A DNA stretch of 64,000 bases from Cheilinus undulatus (GCF_018320785.1 NC_054876.1:20854212-20918211); one strand, 5' to 3'. Shown: positions 33,941-53,205, counted from the first letter of the stretch. The notes: generated by a model from the letters alone, not told the origin. Numbers and translations are program-made.

Positions 33941-36900
33941 TAGAGACACTTTAACATGAGCCCCCACCCCCCTGTCTCTTCAGATTCCTCTCTGTTTGGC
34001 TGAAAGTGCCACACCTGGATGCTGCAGTGCTGGTCGATCGAGTGGGCTGCTTTTCATGATAATCCACAAGTGGGCAGACAATGTGTGAAATAATAGTTGA
34101 GAGCTGTTTTGCAGACTTTGTCTCTTTTATATGAACAAAAATGTTTGGAGTGGTTTTCCTGATTGTGTATGTGACAACTTTACACAGTTTATTCCAGCCT
34201 TACAGTAAAGAGACCTGTTTTAATTTCACTTTATTTAGTTCAATACATTTACTATTAAAACCTGTGGCCAATTAAAACATTTCATATGAAGCCTTTCATA
34301 TTTTAAAAGAGAATCATGCTCATGGAATTTAGGCCACTATTGAAATCAACACAGATCTGAGGTAAAACTAATAGGAATTTAATCTGCTGCTTCATCAGGA
34401 GATTTGAATGCACTGGTATGTATCCGAGTGAAACTGTAACAGGTGCACAGACAAACTTAACCACAGCGTTAAAACATTATTTCTGTCAAGCATTTTTAGA
34501 AGCAATATAATCGGTCTTAATGTCTTCCCTGAAAATAATCCAGAGTATCTGGGACCCTTACTGCTGATTTTTTAGGTATAATTTTTAATGTTACAGGCTC
34601 TAAAACCCAGTTCTTTTTATTTTGATTGATCAGAGTGATGGCTGTGATCTGTTTATGATCTGTGTGATTTTACCTGTATCACAGCCTTGGCATCTGGCCT
34701 TACTAACACACGTGTGTTAATATAATGAGTGAGAGTAACAATAAAACAGGAAATTCTAGCTTGGGGTAAAACTAGACTCACACCACAAACGCTTTGTCAC
34801 ATTGTGTCTTCATTTTTCTGCTGTTTCGTCTTCCGTGGAGGCATCCGAATTTGACCAAGAAACAAAAGACTTTAGATGGATAACATGTAAAAGTTGTGTG
34901 GAATCCAGCAAAACCTCCTCTGTTGGTTTTCCTCCTTGAACCTCAGCCAACATGTTCAGTAAAAATTCCTTGTGTTCCAACTGCATGGAATCAAAACAAA
35001 ACGGAGGTCGTCAAAAGTCGTATGTCAGACGCTTAGAATAAACAGGGCTTACGTGGTAGAACAGGAACGCACTGCTCTGCGTCTGTCACGTATGTTTGCA
35101 GAAAGAAGAGGGAACATTTTGATCTTGACTGAGTTTTTAAAATAATATAATTCTGTTTTAAAAATGGGAATTGTGACTGCAGCAGAAGGGGGCATCACCG
35201 TGAATTCTAGGCCTTTTGAAAAGATGTTGCTTTGGGCCCCTCCACATAATCTAAGCATACAATTCCCGTAGCAACACCACTATTATGCTTTTGACCCAAA
35301 CTTGAAATTAGGGGAAAGATGACCACAGTTCTGAGCAAGATCTGAATAAGTATTTTTTTTTATGAACAAAAAACAGAAACATTTTTACAAACAAACAAAA
35401 AAAACATTTCTCATTAAAATTTTGGAAATTAAGAAGTATGCTCTATTTCAGCTGCAACCACATAAATAGACTGTGTTGTATCCTTTCAGAGTTGGGAAGG
35501 GTGCTCCCTATTCATTTTTCTTTCAATGTAAAGAAACAGACACATGTAACAACCTAGTTAACCTAAGCACGAGGCAGCATTCCTAACCATCTCTCAATGC
35601 TGACTTTTCAGAGTTAATCCACTGCCCAGTGGGAGTTAACAATGTGGTTCTCTCAGTTATTTGATAGCTTTACTTCTGTTAACACCAGGGGTGGATTCTA
35701 ACTAATTACATTTACTCAGATTACTGTACTTTTTGATATATTTTGAAATCAGTCCTTTTACTTCCACCTATAAGTAAGTTTTAACTAGAGTTGCTGTACT
35801 TTACTTGTGTATAATACTCGTGAACTTTTTCCACCTCTGTCGACTACACAGTAGAGAATAATTCCACATCACATTCCAACAACCTTGGACACAGAAAAAC
35901 TGGAGTGTTCAACATTTCAGGGTTGATTTAACTCCAAATGTGTCATTTTAACTCCATTCTGAGTATAATGGCCATCAGTGTTTAAGTTATTTCACAGTGT
36001 TGATTTACCAGTGTTAGTTTACCTCTATAGAGTCAAACTGAGCTAAGCTCAGGCTGTGATGTGTTGGCAGAGTTTCCCATCATGCCCTTGGGCAGAGCGT
36101 TTAGATGTGTTTTATACATGTTTAGTTGTATTCAGATGTTGCGTGTTGTACAGTGATCCCTGTTGAGGTTCTTATAGTCATATTTCTGGTGGCTTGTTGT
36201 TTTTGATGTGAGACACATTTGCACCATGAGTGACGTTTCCACTGATCCTCTTGTAACGTGTTACTTTGGTAAATTTTAACCAGAGTAACTGTACTTCTAT
36301 TAGAGTACAATAGTTGTGTACTTTCTCCACCTCTGATAAACTCTGAAAATTGTCATGGATCATCTCACTTGACATATAAAGGATTGAGGAGTAAGGATTA
36401 AGTACCATCTTAAAACACACACACACACCTAGGGTCCTTGCCTCTGTTAGGGCCCTTGTTGTTAGTCTAACTTTTCGCTCTGCTGACATACGTAGCAGCA
36501 GAGTAAACTATGTCTTGTATTGTTTTGTGTATGCTTCCAGTGCATCTTATCCTATAGCAAAAAATGGTATTTAAAGTTGAAGTGATACCAGTGAGCTTAA
36601 TCCAAATCTAATTCTCAAAGTTGTGATTAAAGTGAAAGATAATTTTAAGATATTTATAAGGGCTTGATTATTAAAAGTAACATAAATTACAGAAATCTAT
36701 CAAACTGGGCTATAAATTACCCTTCAGTTTTACTTATTTTGCTTTACAAATATATAGCTGACATAGGTGGAAAAAGTACTGTTTATTTAAAATTAACTAA
36801 AGTTTAAGGACATCACTGGTCTATGATTCTTCTCAAGTAAAAGCAAAAAGTAATATAAAATGGAGTGCTGGATTGCACTTAAAAATGTAAATATGATCTT

Positions 36901-37319
36901 TCCATTCTGTGGAATATGATTTTTTTGACCTTCAAACGCTTTTTAAAACAGGAGACTATGAATATCTACATTGTTTGATTAATAGCACTCCTTCATAATA
37001 AGTAGCAACAATTCAACTGAATTTTTTTACGTAACTTGGACTCCTTCCCTAGGTGGGCTATATAGTAACTGACTTGGGGACAAAAAACTACCAAATCCCT
37101 CTACTTAACAGAGAGGTCCCCCTTTTCCCGTCTTAGTTTCTGTGTTTTTACTCGGTAAAAAATGCAATGTAAATGCAGAAGAGTTATATTCTTTATTTCA
37201 TAACGTACCTAAAGAAGTTAATGTGCACAAGTTCATTTGGTGTGTCAAAGGTGAGAATTGAAGATACGGACGAAGTCGAGGAAGACGAGTCTTACCATTT
37301 CCCAGCGTCTTTAAATACA
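33941..37319. other. Intergenic between znf185 and cwc15 (divergent)
   Basis: No gene recognised. It holds one GGTGGAAAGTA-family copy (35696-36335) and a partial one near 36760-36850. Confidence 0.45.
35696..36335. mobile_element. GGTGGAAAGTA dispersed element, short copy
   Basis: It begins CAGGGGTGGATTCTAACTAA and ends GTACTTTCTCCACCTCTG. It shares TAGAGAATAATTCCACATCACA and TTTCCCATCATGCCC blocks with the copy at 21.1 kb. Confidence 0.6.
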
Positions 37320-37402
37320 TCTTTTCCAACAGCACTTCCGCAACTGCAGGAAGTGACGACACAGGTAGCAAGTCGTCTGTTTCTTCGTGTGGTTACAGCT
37401 TT
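37320..37402 (+). promoter_or_regulatory. cwc15: Probable noncoding first exon of cwc15
   Basis: The stretch ends GGTTACAGCTTT before GTAAGT at 37403. GC content rises here and ACTTCCG ETS-like words occur. The next exon would begin after a CACTATAG acceptor at 38131, 13 nt before the start codon. Confidence 0.45.
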
Positions 37403-38143
37403 GTAAGTGTTGATGCTTTTTTTTAACGATTTACTCAACGCTCGTAATGTACATTCCCGTTGACGCCAACAAATGTAGATTGTTTTCATTATTGTGACCG
37501 GATATTGCGACCAGGGGGGCGAAATAGTTGTTTTGGATCCTTAATATTGGTGTTTGTCTAAGTTAGCATGCTAGCGCTGTTGTAGCCGTTGAGACTAGCA
37601 GGCTTGTGTACCTTTATCAACAGGGATAACAGCGTATCTGTCTCATAATATGTGTTTCATTCGTTAAAAAAATAAACATTGATTAATTTAATGTTGTCCA
37701 TATTTTGTTTAAGTCTTTGAATATTTGATTTGTGAGAAAACTAAAAGTTATAGACACAATTGAAAATTGTTCATACAAGTAGCATAACATGTTGTCCGTC
37801 CGTCTCTTTAAGCTGGAACTATATATGTTATGTGATTTTAGTTTTCAGAAACTACCTTTAAAAGATATTTTACCTGTGGAAATATATTCTCCCGTTTTTG
37901 CTGATGAATTTAACCTGATAACTAAACCACTTATTTTTCGTTGAATTGTTTGCAGAGCATGCTTGGTTTTTTTTTATAACCACTGGTGTTTTATATCAAT
38001 TTGAGAAGTGCAAAGACTGCTGTAATGTTAGTGGGTGGCAGGTTGACTTCATGGTTGTGTTCTTGCCTTCCCACCCAGAAAGATCAGTCCTTAAAACTTC
38101 ATGTTTATTACCTTCATGCATTGCCACTATAGAGCCATCCAAG

Positions 38144-39476
38144 ATGACAACAGCTGCAAGACCAACATTCGAGCCAGCGAGAGGAGGTCGGGGTAAAGGA
38201 GAAGGGGATCTGAGTGCCCTGTCCAAGCAGTATTCAAGTCGAGATCTACCAGGTCACACCAAGATCAAGTACAGGTCAGTAGATGAATCATGGATTCCAC
38301 GGAGACTTGCATCCTAAGCTGTGTTTTGGTGTATACTGTTTATGTCTTTGCCAGACACTGATTAACATCCAGTGTCAAACTCTGTGAACTGTTATTGCTG
38401 CATCTGCTTAGTAAGGCTGTAAATAAATGTTGAGGATATTAACTGTTTTATTCATTCCCTGCTTTTAGGCAACCAACCCAGGATGCCCCTGAGGAGGTGC
38501 GTGCCCGTGACTTCCGCAGGGAGCTGGAGGAGAGGGAGCGTGTAGCTGCACGTGAAAAGACCAGGGAAAGGGGGCCAAGAGGTTGCTTTTCTGCTGATAA
38601 TACATTTAGTAATATTCCAAAGTGAAATATGTTACTAAATGGTCTTGATATAACAATAATGCATTGATTCCTGTTTTCAGAGCACACCACATCATCTTCA
38701 TCATCATCATCATCTTCTAAGAGGCCCAGACTGGATCAGATCCCAGCAGCCAACCTTGATGCAGATGACCCACTAACTGATGTGAGTGCTTTCTCTGCAC
38801 GGCTGAGTGGACACTTAGACGTGATTAGTGTTGCCTAACAAAGTATGCTTGGTTTTTAATAGGATGATGAGGACGAGGACTCTGAGGAGGACAGTGACGA
38901 CGATGACACTGCAGCTCTTCTGGCAGAGCTAGAGAAGATCAAGAAGGAGCGTGCTGAAGAGCAAGAGCGCAAAGTAAAGTATTGTTTCAGGCTGAAGTGT
39001 TTCTACATGCTCTCTGACCAGAGCAGCACAATTACATAATGAGGACATGATTTTATTGTTCAGAGGACAAATGTTACCTCTTTGTATTAAACACTTTCGC
39101 TGCTCATCTGTCCTAGGAGCGAGAGCAGAAGGCTGAAGAGGAGAGAATCCGCATGGAGAATATCTTGAGTGGAAATCCACTGATTAATTTGGCAGGGCAG
39201 CAGCAACAGGCAAACCAGAATCAGAATACTTTCAGGGTCAAGAGAAGGTATGCCATCATTCAAATAATGGTTAATGAGGTTAGAGAAAGGTAAGTGTTCT
39301 TCACTTCACACAGATGTCATGATTTAATTTGATCATATTTTTCTAGATGGGACGATGATGTTGTATTCAAGAATTGTGCCAAAGGAGTGGATGAAGCACG
39401 GAAAGAGAAACGCTTTGTCAATGACACGCTGCGCTCGGAGTTCCACAAGAAATTTATGGAGAAATATGTAAAATAA
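38144..39476 (+). CDS. cwc15: Spliceosome-associated protein CWC15, 6 coding exons, 238 aa
   Basis: Coding exons are 38144-38274, 38469-38581, 38681-38781, 38863-38973, 39117-39247 and 39347-39476, in phase throughout. The protein starts [15 protein letters not shown], has the family-typical [12 protein letters not shown], a Ser run, a strongly acidic [16 protein letters not shown] segment (about residues 113-130), a charged coiled helix, and the conserved C-terminus [13 protein letters not shown] ... [15 protein letters not shown]15 is a core component of the CDC5L/Prp19-related complex in activated spliceosomes; the WDDDVVFKN region is its most conserved part. Length agrees with human CWC15 (about 229). 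A poly(A) signal lies at 39589-39594, so the 3' UTR is short. Confidence 0.96.
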
Positions 39477-39619
39477 AGGACTTTATCATCATTATTTTAA
39501 TCATTTTTATTTCACTTCTTTGTTACCTTTGCCAGTAATAGTTGATGTTATTCACGTGCATTGTGAATGAAAATGCATTGTTTGTACAAATAAAACCCAG
39601 AAATAATGTACATTTGTTT

Positions 39620-40320
39620 GAGTTGACTTAAATTGTTGCAGTAAAGCTTATAGAAATGTAGTCATAATTCAGCATCAAGTTGTCTGTTTTTTTTTCTTTA
39701 TTTCAATAAACATAAGTTTGTGTAAAAAGTGTGCAAGATTTTCTAAAAGAAATGTCAGTCATTATTTTATGATGACCTGCTTATCACTCCAAATCTAACT
39801 TTTTCTAATCTTTCTGCCTTGAAACTGGATTCATGTATTGCATATTTTTACTGAGCAAACTTTTCAGTGGATAATTTTGACTTTTAATATGGGCATGTAG
39901 ATATAGTCTTTTCAGGAAAGAAAACCTCAAACACTTCTGTACAAACCCATTTTCTGTAATACTTAGATGTCACACCAGGGGAGTAATGCACTAAATATCA
40001 ATATCGCTAAGCTTTGCTTGTGGACACAGGGCAACTTTCAGATAGACGTGGTTTTGGCTCTGTTCTGGAGTCTCAGAACCTTTGTGCTTTGTGGTTAACC
40101 AGCCCGTATTCACAGCAGTTTAAACCGGCACAGAGTGGGAGGATGTTACCCCATGATACCATGGCGGTTTCTTGTGTATTGATTTTTTGGTTCGCAATCT
40201 CTTCAGCTTCACCTGGAATTCTGTTGATGTCCAGATCGCAACCAATCATTTTGTCTCCTCAGCAAACCCCTATTTCTAGACCTTGAATATGACGCCCACT
40301 GATGATGTCATGGTTTGCGA
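39620..40320. other. Intergenic, no gene recognised
   Basis: AT-rich sequence after the cwc15 poly(A) site. An ORF of 90 codons at 40014 shows no recognisable domain. Confidence 0.4.
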
Positions 40321-40324
40321 GGAA

Positions 40325-40640
40325 AAAAATAAACTATTGGTTCCAGCTGAGAAAAAGAGCAAAAATATGGTCAAAATTGTCAAAATGGGCAGAGGGTGGC
40401 AAAAAATGTTGCAGAAACGTGGAAAAAAAGAAGTTAGAAGATAGGCGAAAAGTGCTTATCAGTGGCAAAAATTTGTTGAGGTGGCAAAAATGGGGAAAGA
40501 TTTTTCCAAACACATTGCAAAAATTTGTTGAGAGTTGCAAAAAAAGCACAAAAGACCAGCAAGAACAAGCAAAAAATGGGTGAAAAAGATGCAAATAAAG
40601 GGAGATGAGTGGGAAAAATGGGCAAAAAGCATCATTCAAG
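40325..40640. repeat. A-rich GGCAAAAATGGG minisatellite, left part
   Basis: Short degenerate units of the type GTGGCAAAAATGGGCAAAAA, about 10-25 bp apart. The same wording resumes at 42053. Related A-rich text is also seen at 40890-40945. Long ORFs across it are repeat artefacts. Confidence 0.75.
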
Positions 40641-40952
40641 CAGTGTTAATTTTGGCAGCTATTTTTTTCATTTTAGGCAGAGTAGCTACAGCTACATTGT
40701 CTTACTGATAGATTCACCCACACTGGAAAAATATCACAGATTTTGAATGTCCGACAAAAACTACACTTCGTTTTTGTCAGTTGTAGTCATCACAGATCTA
40801 TTTTAGTTAATTTTTGTCATGGAAAAAAAGGGTGTCAACGAAAATTTTTAGTCATAGTTTTAGTTGACAAAATTAACTCTGCGTTCAAGCAGCAAAAAAT
40901 GTGTTAAAAAATGAGAAAGAGGGGAAAAAGTAGCAATGTGTAGCATAAATTG

Positions 40953-42052
40953 TAACCTGGCACACCAGATGGATGTGTGACACATCCATCTGGTAAACCA
41001 CTCATACACAGCATTTGGGAAAGGGCAGAGCCTTTAAAAAATACTTGAAGGGTGATTTTCATATCTTTATGCACCAGTTGGAGCAACAAAAGATGATTTA
41101 GTCGCTACTGAGCTGCACCCCTACTGAGGATTAAACTCCATAGAGAACTGCATAACGTGAACCATGGCGACAGTAGACATGTCAGTACGCCGCTTTTGTC
41201 GTTTATGAAAAGAAAACAACTCACTGCTGTTCTTTGTTCTTTTAACAAAAAAAAACTGTCAAGTTCTGATAAAACTGACGCTTTAGCAGCATCCACACTA
41301 ATGTCTTTTGCCATAATTGCACCGGCCTCTTGTTGCTGCTTGTTTACGTCACAACTCTGCCAAGCCAGAAAGTACTGCCCCTCGACACTGATTGGTCCTG
41401 TCACTTCTAACCGGGCCCAAACGGTTCAGACAGGAGCATGGACTGTAGAAAGAATTGGACAAACCCTGTGTGACATCTGCTCACAATAGGTAGACTCAAA
41501 CTGCTCTGGAAGTCAATCTGCGGGGGCTTTCATATTGAAATCACTGTCTCAGCCAAACTTTGGATCAACCCAATGGCCCGCCCTCTAAGCTCAACTTCCT
41601 GTCAGCTAGCTAGCTATCATTCTGGTTGACAGAAACATACCTTCTGCCTGTTGAGCTATCTGTCAATCAAATGAGACATGCCAGTCAGTTGGCAGTGAGG
41701 TTTTTCCTAAATATAATCTAAACAATGGTGGTACGAACAAAAAAACACCCCCCATACAGTGAGAGCACATGAAGACATTAGCTAATGAGACATGTTTGGT
41801 TTTTTGAACCAGGCTGTAAACCAGTTTATTTCTAGTGTAAAAACCAGATTTTTCACAGGTGTTCAGACAGGATTTCCGGTGTTCCTGAAGCCAGCCTCAA
41901 GTGGACACTCGCTGTATTGCAATTTTTTTGCACTTCCGCATTGGCTTTATTTTTCAGGACCAGTGGTTTGCTGCTTGGACAGGGGCTTTGCAGGATGGAT
42001 TTTCCAGTGAGAAACACGGAAACAGGCATATCCATCTGCTTTGCAAGGTTAC
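40953..42052. mobile_element. Foldback MITE-like element, copy B, inserted in the A-rich array
   Basis: The left end has a hairpin with 15-bp arms and one central base (40964-40994, ACCAGATGGATGTGT). The right end (about 41983-42052) reads GCTTTGCAGGATGG ... CATATCCATCTGCTTTGCAAGG. Its first half matches copy A at 27.2 kb. The second half (about 41690-41990, CAGGCTGTAAACCAGTTTAT, AGCCAGCCTCAAGTGGACA) is another common fish repeat, so it is either a longer master form or a nested insertion. Confidence 0.55.
41105..41404 (-). pseudogene. Element-borne helicase-like ORF remnant
   Basis: The minus strand reads ISVDAAKASVLSELDSFFLLK, then EQRTAVSCFLF. Copy A (about 27480-27590, minus) gives ISVDAAKAPVLSEL, then KAEQRTALSCFLF. 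The LKxEQRTALxxFL pattern resembles the stretch before the Walker A motif in RecQ-like helicases that many fish elements carry. No Walker A follows. Tentative. Confidence 0.35.
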
Positions 42053-42445
42053 AAAAATTGGTGATAAGTGGCAAAAAAAAGACAAAATGGGAAGAGAAGA
42101 TTGCAAAAATTAGTCTACACCAGAGGGCAAAAAATGGGCAATAAAGGGCAAAAATCAGATGAAAGTGGCAAAAATGGGATAATTGACTCCTGTTTAAACA
42201 GGGCAACAAAGGCAACAATGCCAATAAGTGACAAAAGTGGGAGATAAATGGAAAATGGGCAAAAAAAATCAGAAGTGGCAAAAAGCAGTGGCAAAAATTA
42301 ACATAAAGCAGCAAAAATGGGTTAAAAGTACCAACAAAAGTCATGGCCAAATTGGGCAAAAAGCTAGAAAATTTGCAAAAATTGGTTAAAAGTTGCAAAA
42401 TAAGTTGCAATGATGAATAGACAATGTGTTGAAATGTGTAAAAAG
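42053..42445. repeat. A-rich GGCAAAAATGGG minisatellite, right part
   Basis: It continues the array seen at 40325-40640: units such as AGTGGCAAAAATGGG and GGGCAAAAATC repeat over about 390 bp. Long minus-strand ORFs here come from the repeat and are not genes. Confidence 0.75.
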
Positions 42446-42962
42446 TAGCAAAAAGAGATAATTCTGATATCAGAACCCAATATTAGCTTGACATACTTTT
42501 TAGCTCCAAAATGAGGCAATTGTTAGCCAGGATGCTAGCACCAGTGCTGATGATCTAACACACATGTATTAATATAATCAATAAATCACAACTGGGGAGG
42601 GTCCGTATTTTTATTTTTCAGGGGCCCAGCCAATCTCTAGGGCAGGCCTGCTGGGAGATGCTGATGTAGTAAATGGATGTAGAAATTCAGAGACAGAATA
42701 TTTGGGGGATTCTTTTATGTTGTTGCAAACTATTTACCAAGTAATGCGTGGATATGTGCGACAACTTATAATTTCGATGCAAATCATACCTTGAATTTAC
42801 CTTTGTTAACCACCTGCTATAAAAACAAAATGTCCTGAACACAGTCGAGGGCTCATGATCTACAAAAGCAGCCAGGATAGCTTTTGACACCAGAATCAGC
42901 CCGAAGGGGGCGCCATCTCCAACAATGATCTCCTTGTGACAGGATAGGGAGGCTGCTGGGAA

Positions 42963-42973
42963 AAGATGGCAGC
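42963..42973 (+). promoter_or_regulatory. mtmr2: YY1-like site in the mtmr2 promoter region
   Basis: AAGATGGCAGC matches the YY1 consensus and lies 120 bp before the mtmr2 start codon, in a locally CpG-richer stretch without a TATA box. Such sites are common near start sites of housekeeping genes. Suggestive only. Confidence 0.35.
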
Positions 42974-43092
42974 TTCCTTTTGTAAATAGGGATTTGCTGT
43001 TCTTCGACGGGGCTTTTAAAGACTTTCCCCAGTTGATACACGGACCTCCAACGCACACTCGGGGTTCTTAGAATCACGTAGAACAGGAGAAG

Positions 43093-49467
<6,375 letters not shown>

Positions 49468-50524
49468 CACCTGCTGACCCTCATTCAGGTCGCAGAAGCT
49501 GGTTTCTACCTGTGAGGAGTTGCTGTATAGTAGTCACAGGTCACAGCTGTGGCTGTAAAGGACCTGTTTGTGTTTTTAAGGTGACACATTGTTGAAACAC
49601 TACCATCTAAAGCCTGATTCAGCAGATTACTATATTTGCATCTCTCACAGGTTATTTGGGTCTCAGACTGCTTACTACAGCCATATTGTTCTCTTACCCC
49701 ACAGTTCAGAGGACACATAACCAGAATAGTGAGTACTGTTTAGCATATCGGGCTACCTACAATCAGTGTTTTGAATTACGCTAAAATGCGGGTAAATTAT
49801 ATAAATGCCTTATACACTTCATAGGAACACTTGCTTCATTCCTTCACATTACAGCTGTTTTGTTTGATTTGCATTTGAAAGCAATACTGCTGAAGCAATT
49901 GTGAAAGTTTCATTGCTTATATAATAACTTACACTAGCACTAAAACTGCCTTAACGGCTCCCGAGTTGTTTGATATTCTATTATGTAGCTAAAGGGCTGT
50001 AATGTTAGCATTTTCTTATGTTAAAACTAGTCCTAGAGTGCATTAAAATACCTGTGCTTTTAGATTGTTATGACCAGATATTTTTATGAACACATAATGT
50101 GTAATGCATAGCATTCCTCTCATCGATAGAGTAAAGTTTTTTAAGTTTAATTTTTCTAACAAGTTACTATAATTTATTATCCTTAAGTTGAAAGCTTGTA
50201 TTTATGGTTCACAAACACTCAGTCTCATGTCTGAAATTGATCTGTTGCATTCCCATGCTACATTAATAAGCAACACAAAATATGCAATAGTTCATTTTGT
50301 TCCATACACTAAATGCTTGAAGACATTTATTAATGATGCTTTTTAAAGCTGTCAGCTGATATTGTTTTTATGCAGCAGAATGTCTGACTAATATGTAATG
50401 AGTGTTTTTTTTTCTAGTTTAACAAATGATTGAAAATCTGTTCCTTCTTCTGAACAACTTATTAAGAGATAAGTGTTCACAGTTTCTATTTAAGCTTGTT
50501 ACTGAAAATGAATGAATAAAGAAT

Positions 50525-50850
50525 AAGTAAGCTTTTCATGTTTGCACATGAAAATCTGAAATAAACATGCAGCTCAACCTAGAAGGAGTTGGTATGGTTT
50601 TTGACATTAAAGTGCTGTGTTCACAACAGGTTTTTTGTTTGTTTGTTTAAATAGCACACTCTTTGACTATCGCACTTAAAAACTGACTTTTAAATCCTTA
50701 ATACTGATCAGAGTTCAGTGTAATTAAATATCTTGAACCTGAAACATATTTTTCTGTTTTTTTCCACTAGGGATCAAAGTGAATTTTTTAATCTGTAAAA
50801 TTTTCTGCCTTCATTTTTTATAATCAGGACTTCTAAGACAAAGAATTTAT
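50525..50850. other. mtmr2 3' end and spacer
   Basis: The last likely mtmr2 poly(A) signal (AATAAA) is at 50560-50565. The remainder is AT-rich with no recognised feature. Confidence 0.45.
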
Positions 50851-50854
50851 ATCA

Positions 50855-51130
50855 CTCAACAGTCAGTTAATCTGGTGACCACTCACAGTCATAGAGTTAA
50901 TCTGGTGAATAGTCAACAGTCAGACTTAATCTGGTGATGAGTCAGAGTTAAACTGGCGATCACCCAACAGTCATACAGTTAATCTGGTGGCCACTCAACA
51001 GTCATAGAGTTAATCTGGTAATGAGTCAGGGTTAATCTGACTCTATGACTCAACAGTCATAGAGTTAATCTGGTGACCAGTTAACAGTCAGAGTTAATCT
51101 GGTGATTACTTAACAGTCATAGAGTTAATC
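50855..51130. repeat. Minisatellite downstream of mtmr2
   Basis: Tandem units of roughly 30-40 bp built on CAACAGTCATAGAGTTAATC and TGGTGACCACT. About seven imperfect copies occur, varying by internal deletion of the CATAGAG part. Confidence 0.85.
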
Positions 51131-53205
51131 TTAAAATAATTTAATTAAGATTAATTTATCTACCTTGTGTATATCGGCCTGCATCCTTGTATACTGTATA
51201 CTTCTGATCCTGTCGAGTCAGCGTTCTTTGCACATCAGCCATTAGAGGGCTTTCAGTACAACTACACCCTGCCTATAATGCAGCTCTGTATGTATGGCTC
51301 TATTAACCACAGTACAGGCAGCATTAATGATGCTCACACTGGTTACAGATTTAGTATTCACCATTGAGTCTCAGGGCTCTCATTTGGTCAAAGTAGGAAG
51401 CAGCACAGTTTTCTGTAAACTTACAGAGACTCATTGGTATACTTCTTCCTTACCTGACTTCTGTCCTGTTTTCAAACATATAGAGTCATACACTCAGATC
51501 TCATAACTAGGTCAATTTAAAAACACCAAGGTTGAGTAGGCTACTGAATGGGGGAAGACTGCTTTTAGAGTTGCTGCACTTATTATGTAGAACAATGTTC
51601 AAAAGAGGGCAAAGCTGCTCTCTCGTATCATGTGTTAAAGAACTAAGGTCTAAACTACTAAAGAGAATTACAACTGTTTAAAATGTGGAAACACTGAAAC
51701 ATGGGTTTGCAAACATCAGTGTGATTATGAACATGTATGTAACCCCTTTTATTTGTTCATGTTTTTACTTGTATTGCTGCAGGAACGAGACATGGGCCTC
51801 AGTGGTTCCTCTGTACTGAAATAAACGGTAAATTATTGCTGTTCACCCCCCAAATTCCTGACAGTGATCAAATACTATCAGGACATGACTGCATTTTAAC
51901 TAGTTACATAAATAAAGGTTCAAACACGTTTCAATCAGAAGAGACTTAATATGAGTTCAACAATGATTTATTTTACAAGTTTGAAAATGTTTGAAATTAT
52001 GAAATGTCTTTGGCAAACAGACTTCCATCGTCATGTTTTTATGAACTTGAAGGGGTAGCGAGGCTGACAGCAGGATAGAATACCCCCCAATGAAGTCTAG
52101 ATACTGGAGCTAGTGATGAAAGGAGTAGGATAAGGTAAGTAAGATTTCTGAGGATCAGATTCCAAGGACCTTGACCCGGACAACAATGAGATGTAATGGA
52201 TGTGGCTGGGGAGGAGGAGGGCTGCAGCGTTCACTGAAACAACAGATTGACTGTGTAGGAGAGAGAACAGATTTTAAAACATGACAGCTGCAGGATGATT
52301 AGATCGAGAGAGGTTGTTAGTTAGAAAATATCATGTTTTCTATTGGAATGATGTAACATAGTTAAGTTTGGCTTAGAGTTGGCAGGCTACCAGAAGTAGT
52401 GGTCAAGGAATGTACTTTTATTGGAATGAAGTGGTCACATGAGGTGCCTCCCTGAATCGGGCGTCAAGTGTATAAATGATTGTCAAAGTGTGCTTTCTTT
52501 GTCTTTGGCCTGTGCATCTGTCAATGACTGCAGCTGCAAGTGAATTCTGAGAGATCCCCAGTCTGTGTCTGTGAAGTTTCTGAATCTTCCTCTCGTGTCA
52601 ACATTTTTTTTCCGTATAACAGAAGTTGTGGTTGAAAGACTAGAGCTTAAGTGAGTAGAATCCCATACCAGCCAATTACCAGAGCAGGGAAAGAGAGACG
52701 TGAGAAAGTCATTACTTATGAATGACAGGATAAATGGAAATTAATCTGTCTTCCTGCTTGAATTTAAGATAAGTTTCATTTCTTTAACTCTGTTTACATC
52801 ATGTGGTACAGAGTCTAATTTTTCACATTTTTCATGGTAGTGATTAACTTAGTAACACTGGACAAATAAAAAGGAGGGTAAAAAATGTCTTGTGTTGTCC
52901 ATCAGCTTTATTTTTGCTTGAAGTATTGCTTTATATTCATATTTCTGATGAAAGTTCCCAAAAAAATTATGAAGTGTTCAACTGCCAAGTTTATAAGAAT
53001 ATTCTAAAAAATAAAAATAAACAAAAATTCTGGAAAAAATGCATGTATTAAAAATCACTGACGACTGCAGGGAAAATTTTTAAAATGTTTATGAAAGGAT
53101 TGCTTTGGGAAAAAAAATTAAATGCGATATTTCTGGGAGAATTCTCAAAAGCTAAGTTTTCCAGTATTTTTTTCCACAGTACTCAGATTACTTTAACCAA
53201 GGAGA
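51131..53205. other. Intergenic, no gene recognised
   Basis: No conserved ORF, RNA gene or clear element ends were seen. Short ORFs at 51167 and 51294 have no domain signature. Confidence 0.4.

Noticed and set aside
41853-42410. 185-codon minus-strand ORF
   Set aside because: It runs through the A-rich minisatellite. Its Phe/Leu-rich text comes from the repeat and it has no domain.
52440-52660. Possible solo LTR-like segment with a TATA-like GTATAAAT
   Set aside because: No matched terminal dinucleotides, no target duplication and no second copy were visible. Not enough to call an LTR element.
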